Virus record (IMG/VR): IMGVR_UViG_3300025101_000167
Span: 1-25,231 of that record
DNA from: a virus
Length of the DNA: 25,231 bases
Reading direction: 5' to 3' (one strand)
Position 1 is the first letter of the stretch. Each line of letters opens with the position of its first letter. Shown here piece by piece: positions 8,323 to 15,279 of this stretch. Under the pieces are notes generated by a model, which was not told the origin of the DNA, did not search any database, and saw only the letters and a list, made by a program, of their open reading frames with translations. The translations under genes were made by a program, and so were the position numbers.

Positions 8323-8751
8323 ATGACAAGTAAAAGAGAGCAAATATTAGCAAAAATAAAAACAAATTTAACAGGTACAACTGGTGTAGGAACTCGCATA
8401 TATAGAAGTAGAGTAGAACCAATGACAAGGGCTGAATCGCCAAGCCTAGTGGTTGAGTTTGTAACAGATCAGCCAACTGTAAATAGTGCTACATACTTGA
8501 AATTAGATTGGACATTAAGAGTAAGAATTGTAGTTGTTGTAAGATCATCAACACCAGATACTTCAGCAGATCCTACGATTGAAAGTTTGCATACTAAAAT
8601 TGTAAGCGATCCTACTTTAGGTGGATTAGCAATAGACGTAAGACCTTCAACTGTCACGTTTGAAGCTATTGAAGCAGATCAACCCGCAGGTGTTGTATTT
8701 TGTGATTTTGAAATAGATTACAGATCGAGTTATGATGACTTATCACAATGA
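8323..8751 (+). CDS. Tail terminator / minor tail protein, gpU-like
   Basis: This 142-residue protein starts with a helix (KREQILAKIKTNL), followed by RIYRSRVEPMTRAESPSLVVEF, alternating strands (TLRVRIVVVVR), a helix with SLHTKIVSDPTLGG, and a final strand CDFEIDYRSSY. That order is the one seen in lambda gpU and similar tail terminator proteins, which cap the finished tail tube and contact the head connector. It begins one base after the FII-like stop. No separate gpZ-like gene is seen nearby. The assignment rests on fold pattern and gene order. Confidence 0.7.
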   Translation: MTSKREQILAKIKTNLTGTTGVGTRIYRSRVEPMTRAESPSLVVEFVTDQPTVNSATYLKLDWTLRVRIVVVVRSSTPDTSADPTIESLHTKIVSDPTLGGLAIDVRPSTVTFEAIEADQPAGVVFCDFEIDYRSSYDDLSQ

Positions 8752-8791
8752 ATAAACAAAATTGTGACCCTAACAACCCTTATTGTTTAAT

Positions 8792-8944
8792 ATGGAAAAT
8801 GAAAATCCAACTGAGGGCGGTACTTACCTACTAGACCCCAAAACTGGCAAGAAAAAGCTAGTACAACAAACAAAAAACGCAGAACCCCCTACTGAGGTAA
8901 CAAAAGATGGCACTACTGACAAGAAAGAGAGTAATTCTGATTGA
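8792..8944 (+). CDS. Small 50-residue protein overlapping the tail tube start
   Basis: An open frame of 50 codons, too short for most gene callers, encodes MENENPTEGGTYLLDPKTGK followed by a Lys/Gln/Thr-rich hydrophilic tail. The G-G-x-Y-x-x-D-P-x-T-G-x pattern recalls short proteins that I know from just upstream of tail tube genes in lambda-like phages. It fills the 155-base gap after the gpU-like gene and overlaps the tail tube start by 38 bases in another frame. No Shine-Dalgarno is seen before its ATG. A function cannot be stated. Confidence 0.55.
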   Translation: MENENPTEGGTYLLDPKTGKKKLVQQTKNAEPPTEVTKDGTTDKKESNSD

Positions 8945-9836
8945 AGCAGAATCAAGCTATGGATCAGATCCAGGTATAGTTGCTGCTGATGCTGTTCTTG
9001 TAAGAGATCTAAGCATTACTCCACAATCAAGTGATGTTGTAAGTAGAGATGTTGTAAGACCTTTCTTAGGTGCGTTTCAACAACTCTTAGCTAATACGAA
9101 TGTAGAGGTAACTTTCAGCGTAGAGCTTGCAGGAAGTGGAGCAGCGGGAACTGCACCGAGGTATGGAGATGCACTTAAAGCCTGTGGCTTTAGTGAGACT
9201 GTAAGCTCAGGTGCTTCTGTTACTTACGCACCAGTTTCTACAAGTTTTTCATCAGTTACTATTCACTACAATACAGATGGCGTTAGGCATAAAGTCGTTG
9301 GAGCTAGAGGTAGCTTTGTCATTAATGGATCTGTGGGTGAGATACCTACTATCGACTTTACTTTCCAAGGCATATATATCCCTCCAACAGACACAGCTTT
9401 ACCTACCGTTACTTATGGAGATCAAGCAACACCATTAATATTTAAGCAAGGTAATACAACAGGTTTTCAGTTGTTATCTCATTCAGCAGCCTTACAATCT
9501 ATTTCAATGGATATAGGTAATGAGTTAGTTTATCGTGAATTAGTTGGTGGTACACAAGAAACACTTTTGACAAATAGAAATATTACAGGCTCAGTATCAA
9601 TAGAAGCTATGGCACTTGGTACAAAAGACTATTTTGCGGCTGCTCTTGCTGAAACAACAGGAAATCTTACTTTCTTGCATGGAACAACTGCGGGCAATAA
9701 AGTAACAGTATCATCTACAAAAGCTGATATTGGTGATGTTGCTTATGGAGAACAGGATGGGATTCAAATGTTAGAGATTCCTTATACATTAGTGCCAACT
9801 AGCCAAAATGATGAGTTAACCATAACTTATACATAG
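8907..9836 (+). CDS. Major tail tube protein
   Basis: This 309-residue, beta-rich protein matches the siphophage tail tube family, which stacks as rings around the tape measure to form the DNA conduit. It begins LLTRKRVILIEAESSYGSDP, the usual entry of this family, then SGAAGTAPRYGDALKACGF at about 76-94, a strand-rich core with VVGARGSFVINGSVGEIPTIDFTFQG, and a C-terminal domain with NRNITGSVSIEAMALGTKDY. A Shine-Dalgarno GAGG lies at 8893-8896. It sits between the tail terminator and the chaperone pair, as expected for lambda gpV or its equivalent. Confidence 0.85.
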   Translation: MALLTRKRVILIEAESSYGSDPGIVAADAVLVRDLSITPQSSDVVSRDVVRPFLGAFQQLLANTNVEVTFSVELAGSGAAGTAPRYGDALKACGFSETVSSGASVTYAPVSTSFSSVTIHYNTDGVRHKVVGARGSFVINGSVGEIPTIDFTFQGIYIPPTDTALPTVTYGDQATPLIFKQGNTTGFQLLSHSAALQSISMDIGNELVYRELVGGTQETLLTNRNITGSVSIEAMALGTKDYFAAALAETTGNLTFLHGTTAGNKVTVSSTKADIGDVAYGEQDGIQMLEIPYTLVPTSQNDELTITYT

Positions 9837-9891
9837 ATACTTACTAAGTATTGACTACTGAGGTAGAGTGTAGAAGTATATATTTCAATTT
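9837..9891. promoter_or_regulatory. Intergenic segment with a weak dyad before the chaperone gene
   Basis: The gap holds an A+T-rich inverted repeat ATACTT-ACT-AAGTAT at 9837-9851. A TTGACT at 9851-9856 resembles a -35 box, but the nearest TATA-like hexamers are about 20 or more bases away, so a promoter is not convincing. The chaperone ATG at 9892 lacks a Shine-Dalgarno. Confidence 0.25.
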
Positions 9892-10224
9892 ATGCCTTTT
9901 GTAAGAAAAAAAACTAAGGTCTACTCTTGGCCTGTAAAAGTACAAACACCATCCACAACAAAAGTAGGCGAGTTTGAAACTACGAAATTTACAGGTAAAT
10001 TTAATCGTTTATCAAGGTCTGAACTTAATAACTTTGAAGAAGCAACTGAGTATGATGCTTTACAAAAAGTTTTAGTAGGTTGGGAGGATGTAAATGAAGA
10101 AGATGGAACACCTGTTGAATTTACGCAAGCAGTTTTGAAAGAATTTGCAGAAGATACAGATTTTGTTGCAGGTGTATTAGATGCGTTTAAAGATTTTTAT
10201 AGTAATGCACAAGCAAAAAACTAA
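9892..10224 (+). CDS. Tail assembly chaperone, gpG-like
   Basis: This 110-residue acidic protein is in the lambda gpG position between tail tube and tape measure. Residues 1-55 are a beta-rich segment (VKVQTPSTTKVGEFETTKFTG) and residues 55-110 are acidic and helical (QKVLVGWEDV, VEFTQAVLKEFAEDTDFVAGVLDAF), a pattern typical of tail chaperones. gpG coats the tape measure and helps start tube assembly. The last codons read GCA AAA AAC TAA, so the stop directly follows a slippery heptamer. Most ribosomes should end here and a minority shift to produce the longer GT form. Confidence 0.85.
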   Translation: MPFVRKKTKVYSWPVKVQTPSTTKVGEFETTKFTGKFNRLSRSELNNFEEATEYDALQKVLVGWEDVNEEDGTPVEFTQAVLKEFAEDTDFVAGVLDAFKDFYSNAQAKN

Positions 10225-10562
10225 CTGATGCTACTTTATATTGGGCTTCGGGTAGCAAACAAGTTATAGATGAAACCGATAAAGATGCAGAAGTTTTAGG
10301 TATTCAGATAAAGAAGCAACCAGAAGAAAAAGATGAGTTTGAAGTTATGGAAGAAAACTGGGATATTGTTATGATGTTTTTAAGAATGAATACACAATGG
10401 TCTATGTCTTTTGGAGGTGTAGTAGGATTGAAATATGAAGTCTTACTGCTTGCTGGTGGACTATTTGACCTATACAATGTAAACAACCGACAAGAGATGT
10501 TAGAGGGCTTACAACTTATGGAATCTGTAGCTCTTAGTGAAATTAATAAGGAGAAAAAATAG
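9892..10562 (+). CDS. GT fusion tail assembly chaperone made by -1 frameshifting
   Basis: A second open frame without its own well-placed start, running from 10221 to the stop at 10560-10562, lies exactly one base back from the gpG frame. A -1 slip on A AAA AAC at 10215-10221 would fuse 110 gpG residues to 113 more, beginning LTDATLYWASGS, for a protein of about 223 residues. The added T domain has a helical C-terminus with TQWSMSFGGVVGLKYE and EMLEGLQLMESVALSEINK. In lambda, G and GT are made in a fixed ratio and GT links the tape measure to tail tube subunits. Reading the T frame as a free-standing gene from the ATG at 10347 would lose its first 42 residues. Confidence 0.85.
10215..10257 (+). 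promoter_or_regulatory. Programmed -1 ribosomal frameshift signal
   Basis: The heptamer A AAA AAC at 10215-10221 is in the correct phase relative to gpG (GCA AAA AAC TAA). Seven bases further on, TGCTAC at 10229-10234 can pair with GTAGCA at 10252-10257, with two extra G-U pairs possible inside, leaving a loop of about 13 bases. Slippery heptamer, spacer and downstream hairpin are the three classic parts of such signals. Lambda itself uses G GGA AAG at this junction. Confidence 0.85.
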
Positions 10563-13054
10563 TGGCTCAAAATGTAAATAAAGAAGTAATAGAATTAGAA
10601 CTTGTAGGTTTTGGGAAGTTAAGTGCTGTAAGAGATACTTTTGGTAAATTTAATAAAAGTCTTTCTTTCACACCTAAAAAATTAAAAGACACAATTAAAG
10701 AAATAACAAAATTCGACACAAGATTTAAAAATGCTAATGGTACTTCTGAACGAAGTGTAAATATATTTAAAAAACAAATAGCAGCACTAAAAGAATTACA
10801 GAATAATGTTGTTATTGGTGGAAAAGCTTATAAAGCTTTTGGAGCAGAAGCAGATAGATTACGAGCAAAATTACAAGCATTAACAAATACATCAAAAAAA
10901 CAAAAGTTTGGTGGATTTGGAGCTGGAGGAGTAGCAGCCATTGGAGGTGCTGGTGCAATTATTGGAAGTCAATTAGGAATACCTCCAGCTATTTCTGGAT
11001 TAGCTAGTGCAGGAGCCGCTGCTAGTAAAGCAGCAGGAGGAAGTGCGATAGGTGGTGCACTTGCTGGTGCAACTATTGGTGCTGGTATTACAGCCGTAGC
11101 GGGTGGAGTTCAGTTTGCTAGGCAAGCAGCTCAATCAGCTTCACAAGTTCAGAAATTAGAAATAGCATTGAGAGGTGCAGTTAAAACAGAAGCAGATTTT
11201 CAAAAAGGTTTAGAAATAATTTCTAAAACTTCTAAGAGGTTAAATGTACCCATAGGTGCATCAACCAAACAATTTACAACTTTAGCTGCTTCTGTTGTTG
11301 GTGCGGGTGGAACTATTGAAGATGCAGAAGAAGTTTTTACTGGTGTTTCTAATTCAATTAAAGCTACTGGTGGTAATGCAGAAGATGTGCAATCAGCCAT
11401 AAGAGCAATGAGTCAGATATTCGGTAAAGGTAAGGTATCGGCAGAAGAGCTGCAGGGGCAGCTGGGCGAGCGTTTGGCGGGTGCGGTTGTAAAATTTGCA
11501 GAAGCAAATGGTAGTAGTTTGCAGAAATTACAAAAAGACTTGAGAGATGGAACAGTTGGATTAGATCAAGTTATTAAATTTGCTGAAAAGTTAAATAAAG
11601 ATTTTGCAACAACAGCAGAAAAAGTTGCTAATTCATCAGCAGATGCGGGCGAAAGATTAAAAACACAATTTAACAATTTTTCAATAGAGATTGGTAAATC
11701 TATTATTCCTATTGGTGCTGCTTTACAAGGTACATTTTCAGATATTCTTATTGGAATCCAAGAAAATGAGGAAGCAATGAAGATTCTTATTTTTAGTTTT
11801 AAAGCATTTGGTGGTTTCTTACTTTCTACAGTTGTTCTTGTAAGAACTTTAGCAAGAACTTTAGTTGATTTAGGTAAAATTATATTTCAAGTTTTTGTTA
11901 AGCAAGATTTTGAGGCTGTAGGTAAAATTATACAAAAAGGTATTGACGATCTTATTATTAATTATGAGAAAGATATAAAGAGATTTAGAAAGATTCAAGT
12001 TGGCCCAGAAGCTATTGAAGGGCAAGAAGATGATACGTCTGGAGTTAAAGGTTTACCAAAATTAACTGAGGATGCAACAGCAAAATCAAAACAGATTTTT
12101 TCTAAATATGTAACTGATATTGCAGATGTTACTAAAGATATACAAAATCTTTTTGTAAATACATTTAAGAAAATAGAAGATTCACTTGTTGATTTTATTA
12201 CAACAGGAACTATGAATTTTAGAAAATTTGCACAAGATATTGTTAGAGAAATGACAAGAATTTTTGTTAGAGGAGCAATAATGAAACCATTAACTAAATC
12301 ATTTGAAAATATAATAAATCCTGTAAAAGAAAAGGCTACTAAGACAACAAATAAACAGGTTAGTTTTCTTGAGAGAATAGGAACAGATTTTGGTCAAGGT
12401 CTTAATTTAGGAGATATTTTTACTAAGAAATCTGATATTCCATTAAACTTCTCACAAAAATCACCTCTAGCTAAAGATGTCTTGCCAAATGTAAAAACAG
12501 TTGTTATGCCTAATGTAAAGGTTGACGATATTTTAGAAAAGGAAGGTTTTAATACATCAGTTTTAGAAGGCATACTTGATATTGAAAAAGGTAGAAGACC
12601 CGAAACTTTTGTAGATCCAAATAAAGTTGGTTTTGGGACGAAAGTTGGTAATTTCTTTTCAAGATTTTTAACTTTTCCTAATGTTGATAATTTAGGCAGA
12701 TACAATCGTATGAACTTTGCAGATGGTGGAGTTATTCCTAAAAATAGAATTGTACCTACAAGATATGCTAAAGGCGGTTTAATTGAGAGTCCGACCTTAT
12801 TTCCTCTAGCAAATGGAGCAGCGTTAGCAGGTGAAGCTGGGGTTGAAGCTATTATGCCTTTGCGTAGAGGTAAAGATGGAAGACTTGGGGTAGAAACATC
12901 TGGTGGAGTTGGTAATGTAACTGTAAATGTTGATGCTTCTGGATCTTCAGCAGAGGGCGATGAACAAATATCAACAGAACTTGGAAAGGTTTTAGGCGCT
13001 GCTATACAAGCAGAACTTGTTAACCAAAAAAGACCAGGAGGACTTTTAGCTTAA
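10562..13054 (+). CDS. Tail tape measure protein
   Basis: This is the 830-residue protein that sets tail length. At about 1.5 angstrom per residue it predicts a tail near 120 nm. Residues 1-110 are basic and helical. About 118-190 is Gly/Ala-rich and probably membrane-active. About 190-360 is the conserved tape measure N-terminal domain, including SAEELQGQLGERLAGAV. A hydrophobic stretch follows near 405-440. About 540-580 has the lambda gpH-like motif NFRKFAQDIVREMTRIFVRGA, and about 720-770 the conserved tail FADGGV, YAKGGLIESPTLF and GEAGVEAIMPLRRG. The GTG start overlaps the T-frame stop by one base and has a Shine-Dalgarno AAGGAG at 10548-10553. A 50-base island at 11441-11490 is 68% G+C. 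Confidence 0.93.
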   Translation: MAQNVNKEVIELELVGFGKLSAVRDTFGKFNKSLSFTPKKLKDTIKEITKFDTRFKNANGTSERSVNIFKKQIAALKELQNNVVIGGKAYKAFGAEADRLRAKLQALTNTSKKQKFGGFGAGGVAAIGGAGAIIGSQLGIPPAISGLASAGAAASKAAGGSAIGGALAGATIGAGITAVAGGVQFARQAAQSASQVQKLEIALRGAVKTEADFQKGLEIISKTSKRLNVPIGASTKQFTTLAASVVGAGGTIEDAEEVFTGVSNSIKATGGNAEDVQSAIRAMSQIFGKGKVSAEELQGQLGERLAGAVVKFAEANGSSLQKLQKDLRDGTVGLDQVIKFAEKLNKDFATTAEKVANSSADAGERLKTQFNNFSIEIGKSIIPIGAALQGTFSDILIGIQENEEAMKILIFSFKAFGGFLLSTVVLVRTLARTLVDLGKIIFQVFVKQDFEAVGKIIQKGIDDLIINYEKDIKRFRKIQVGPEAIEGQEDDTSGVKGLPKLTEDATAKSKQIFSKYVTDIADVTKDIQNLFVNTFKKIEDSLVDFITTGTMNFRKFAQDIVREMTRIFVRGAIMKPLTKSFENIINPVKEKATKTTNKQVSFLERIGTDFGQGLNLGDIFTKKSDIPLNFSQKSPLAKDVLPNVKTVVMPNVKVDDILEKEGFNTSVLEGILDIEKGRRPETFVDPNKVGFGTKVGNFFSRFLTFPNVDNLGRYNRMNFADGGVIPKNRIVPTRYAKGGLIESPTLFPLANGAALAGEAGVEAIMPLRRGKDGRLGVETSGGVGNVTVNVDASGSSAEGDEQISTELGKVLGAAIQAELVNQKRPGGLLA

Positions 13055-13411
13055 ATGGCAAATTTTAATACAACAGTCAATTTACAACCTAGTTTTGGGG
13101 TATCAAAGAAATCTAAACCAAAAAAAAGAATTGTAAAATTTCAAGATGGCTATGAACATCGCATAGTTTTTGGGTTAGCAAATCATCAAAATCCAAAAGT
13201 ATATTCTTTAAGTTTTAAAAATATAACTGAGGCAGAAAGTGATACTCTTGAATCATTTCTTGATTCTCGTGCTTTAGATGGTGCAAGTTTTGACTTTACA
13301 CCACCTAATGATGTTATTGGAAAATATGTTTGTGATGAGTGGGCAAAAAAAATAGATCGACCAAATAGGGCAACAGTAAATGTTACTTTTCGACAAGTAT
13401 TTGAACCATGA
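13055..13411 (+). CDS. Minor tail protein, gpM-like
   Basis: This 118-residue protein follows the tape measure, as gpM does in lambda. It has the distal-tail pattern of this family: a basic strand-rich start (KPKKRIVKFQDGYEHRIVFGL), then PKVYSLSFKNITEAESDTLESFLDSR, FDFTPP and a closing CDEWAKKIDRPNRATVNVTFRQVFEP. gpM-like proteins join the end of the tail tube to the tip. AGGAGG lies about 13 bases before the ATG. The stop overlaps the next start by four bases (ATGA). Confidence 0.85.
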   Translation: MANFNTTVNLQPSFGVSKKSKPKKRIVKFQDGYEHRIVFGLANHQNPKVYSLSFKNITEAESDTLESFLDSRALDGASFDFTPPNDVIGKYVCDEWAKKIDRPNRATVNVTFRQVFEP

Positions 13412-13977
13412 GTACAACGAAAGTATTTGATGAGATTCAAAAAAGTAATCCATCTGCAATTATTGAATTATTTACATTACAACTTTCAACAAGTCTTCAT
13501 GGAGCATCAACGATTTATAGATTTCATGCTGGAAGTAACTTAAATGCTAATGGTCAAATAGTTTGGGCAGGCAATGCTTATCTTCGTTTTCCAGTACAGG
13601 CAGAAGGATTTGCTTTTAAAAGAGGACAGTTACCAAGACCAAAACTTACTATAAGTAATGCGTTAGGAACAATGTCTGCGATATTATTAACAGTTAATCA
13701 AACTACAGCTGGTAACGACTTAACAGGATCTACAGTAACTCGTATAAGAACAATGGCAAAATTTTTAGATGCTGTAAATTTTTCTGGCAATTCAAATCCA
13801 ACTGCTGATCCAACTGCTGAATTTAAAAGAGAAATTTATGTAGTTGATAGAAAATCAACAGAAACTAGAGACATTGTAGAATTAGAACTCGCACAAGTTT
13901 GGGATTTAGCGGGGGTGCGTGTGCCTAAGAGACAATGCACTCGCTCTATATTCCCCTCAATAGGCACGTTCAACTAA
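13408..13977 (+). CDS. Minor tail protein, gpL-like, lacking the cysteine-rich C-terminus
   Basis: This 189-residue protein matches lambda gpL through its main domain: IIELFTLQL, RFHAGSN at about 38-44, VQAEGFAFKRGQLPRPKLTISNALG at about 63-87, PTADPTAEF and YVVDRKSTETRDIVELELA at about 144-162, then LAGVRVPKRQC. gpL proteins normally go on for about 45-50 residues with several cysteines that bind an iron-sulfur cluster. Here the frame ends 12 residues after Cys177, the only cysteine in the protein, and the next gene starts at once. Neither other frame in the short remaining DNA encodes the missing cysteines. The truncation is therefore real in this sequence; the protein may still assemble in the tail tip. 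Confidence 0.86.
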   Translation: MSTTKVFDEIQKSNPSAIIELFTLQLSTSLHGASTIYRFHAGSNLNANGQIVWAGNAYLRFPVQAEGFAFKRGQLPRPKLTISNALGTMSAILLTVNQTTAGNDLTGSTVTRIRTMAKFLDAVNFSGNSNPTADPTAEFKREIYVVDRKSTETRDIVELELAQVWDLAGVRVPKRQCTRSIFPSIGTFN

Positions 13978-14678
13978 TGAATTGGAAAGACAAAGCATTG
14001 GTTCATGCAAAAGAACAAGATCCAGAAGAATCTTGTGGGCTTCTATTAAATGTAAAAGGTAAAAGAAAGTATTTTGCTTGTCACAATCTTTCTATGACAA
14101 ATCAACAATGTTTCATTTTAGATCCAGAAGATTATGTAAAAGCAGATTCTATAGGTGAAATAATTGGAGTAGTTCATAGTCACCCTGTTACACCACCAAC
14201 ACCTAGTCAAGCAGATCGTATTAGTTGTGAGCATAGTAAACTTCCTTGGTATATTGTTAATCCAAAAACAGAAGAATGGGCAGAATGTATTCCAGAAGGT
14301 TATGTTCCAGAGTTATGTGGTAGGCCTTGGGTTTGGGGTGTAACTGATTGTTGGTCTTTAGTAAGAGATTGGTATAAGCAAGAGAAAAATATTCATCTTA
14401 GAGATTGGGATAGACCTACAACACCAGAAGAATTTTTATTAAATCCTTTATTCGAGCAATGTGCATGGAGAACAGGTTTTAGAGAATTAAGGTTTGATGA
14501 GCCTTTAGAAAATGGTAATCTTTTGTTTATGTCTATTGGTTCTCCTGGTTTAAATCATGTAGCTATTTTTATAGATGGGATGGTTTTACATCATTTAGCA
14601 GATAGACTATCTTGTAAAGAGCCTTACTCTGAATGGTTGTTAAAATGTACTGGTAAGAGGTTACGTTATGCTCACTAA
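13977..14678 (+). CDS. Tail tip peptidase, gpK-like (JAMM/MPN plus NlpC/P60)
   Basis: The 233-residue product has two enzyme domains in the lambda gpK order. The JAMM metalloprotease domain (about 1-105) shows Glu18 in EESCGLL and the zinc motif HSHP at 67-70 with Ser77 and Asp80 at the proper spacing. The NlpC/P60 cysteine peptidase domain (about 115-233) has the nucleophile in TDCWSLVRDWY (Cys125) and His194 in NHVAIFIDG, with HH at 205-206. It probably cuts tail-tip proteins or peptidoglycan during assembly or entry. The ATG at 13977 overlaps the gpL stop by one base; an upstream ATG at 13935 would add 14 residues unlike the family. It has ten cysteines, many for its size. Confidence 0.9.
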   Translation: MNWKDKALVHAKEQDPEESCGLLLNVKGKRKYFACHNLSMTNQQCFILDPEDYVKADSIGEIIGVVHSHPVTPPTPSQADRISCEHSKLPWYIVNPKTEEWAECIPEGYVPELCGRPWVWGVTDCWSLVRDWYKQEKNIHLRDWDRPTTPEEFLLNPLFEQCAWRTGFRELRFDEPLENGNLLFMSIGSPGLNHVAIFIDGMVLHHLADRLSCKEPYSEWLLKCTGKRLRYAH

Positions 14679-15279
14679 AATTAAATTATATGGAGATTTA
14701 GCTGACTTTATTGGTTATAAAGAATTAGAAGCAGTTGTAAACTCAAGTGCAGATGTTATTAGGTTTCTTATTTGTAATTTTCCTAAAGTTGAAGCGTATT
14801 TGTCTGATAAGTACTATAAAGTTTTAGTAAATAATACATCAATAACAAAAGAACAAATCCATGATCCTACAGGAAAATCTGAAATAAGTATTGTTCCTAT
14901 AATTGTTGGGTCAGGAGGAGAAGAAACAGGAGGAATAATTTTAGGAGCAGCACTTGTTGGAATTGCTATAGCTTCTGGTGGTGCGGGTGTAGTTGGTTTA
15001 TCATTCGCCCCTACTGGAGGAGCTTTAGCTAGTCCTCTTGCTGCACACTTAGGAAATATTGGAGTTGGGTTACTACTTATGGGTGTAAGCAATTTATTGT
15101 TTCCACAAGAGAAACCAGAAGATTTTGAAAACGATCAAGACCCACGAATATCATTTAGTTTTTCTGGGGTGCAAAATACTAGTAGGGCTGGAACTAGCAT
15201 CCCTATAGTATATGGAGAATGTATAACTGGTTCTGTGGTTATTTCAGCAGGAACTGATACAGATCAGGTACACGCATGA
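14668..15279 (+). CDS. Tail assembly protein, gpI-like
   Basis: This 203-residue protein has the lambda gpI layout. Residues 1-78 form a ubiquitin/ThiS-like domain (KIKLYGDLADFIGYKE, KVLVNN, ISIVPIIVGSGG). A Gly/Ala-rich hydrophobic region at about 86-145 (GIILGAALVGIAIASGGAGVVG, then NIGVGLLLMGVSNLLF) could insert into a membrane. The C-terminal motif SFSGVQNTSRAGTSIPIVYG with VVISAGTDTD matches the conserved end that contacts gpJ-type proteins. It works with gpJ in starting tip assembly. AGAGG before the ATG may serve as ribosome binding site; the gene overlaps gpK by 11 bases and gpJ by 4. Confidence 0.87.
   Translation: MLTKIKLYGDLADFIGYKELEAVVNSSADVIRFLICNFPKVEAYLSDKYYKVLVNNTSITKEQIHDPTGKSEISIVPIIVGSGGEETGGIILGAALVGIAIASGGAGVVGLSFAPTGGALASPLAAHLGNIGVGLLLMGVSNLLFPQEKPEDFENDQDPRISFSFSGVQNTSRAGTSIPIVYGECITGSVVISAGTDTDQVHA

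Noticed and set aside
9211-9438. 75-residue Leu-rich open frame on the + strand inside the tail tube gene
   Set aside because: It is an alternative frame of a well-supported gene, has no ribosome binding site, and its Leu/Gln-rich composition is what a frame-shifted reading of this region gives.
9851-9884. Possible sigma-70 promoter (TTGACT with downstream TATA-like sequence) before gpG
   Set aside because: Spacing to any TATA-like hexamer is about 20 bases or more, and A+T-rich DNA gives such matches by chance.
10347-10562. Free-standing 71-residue gene before the tape measure
   Set aside because: The same frame is open back to the slippery heptamer at 10215, so it is the distal part of the GT frameshift product rather than an independent gene.
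13935-13976. Upstream ATG extending the gpK-like protein by 14 residues
   Set aside because: The extension overlaps the gpL gene and the JAMM domain starts naturally at 13977; the one-base stop/start overlap fits its neighbours.
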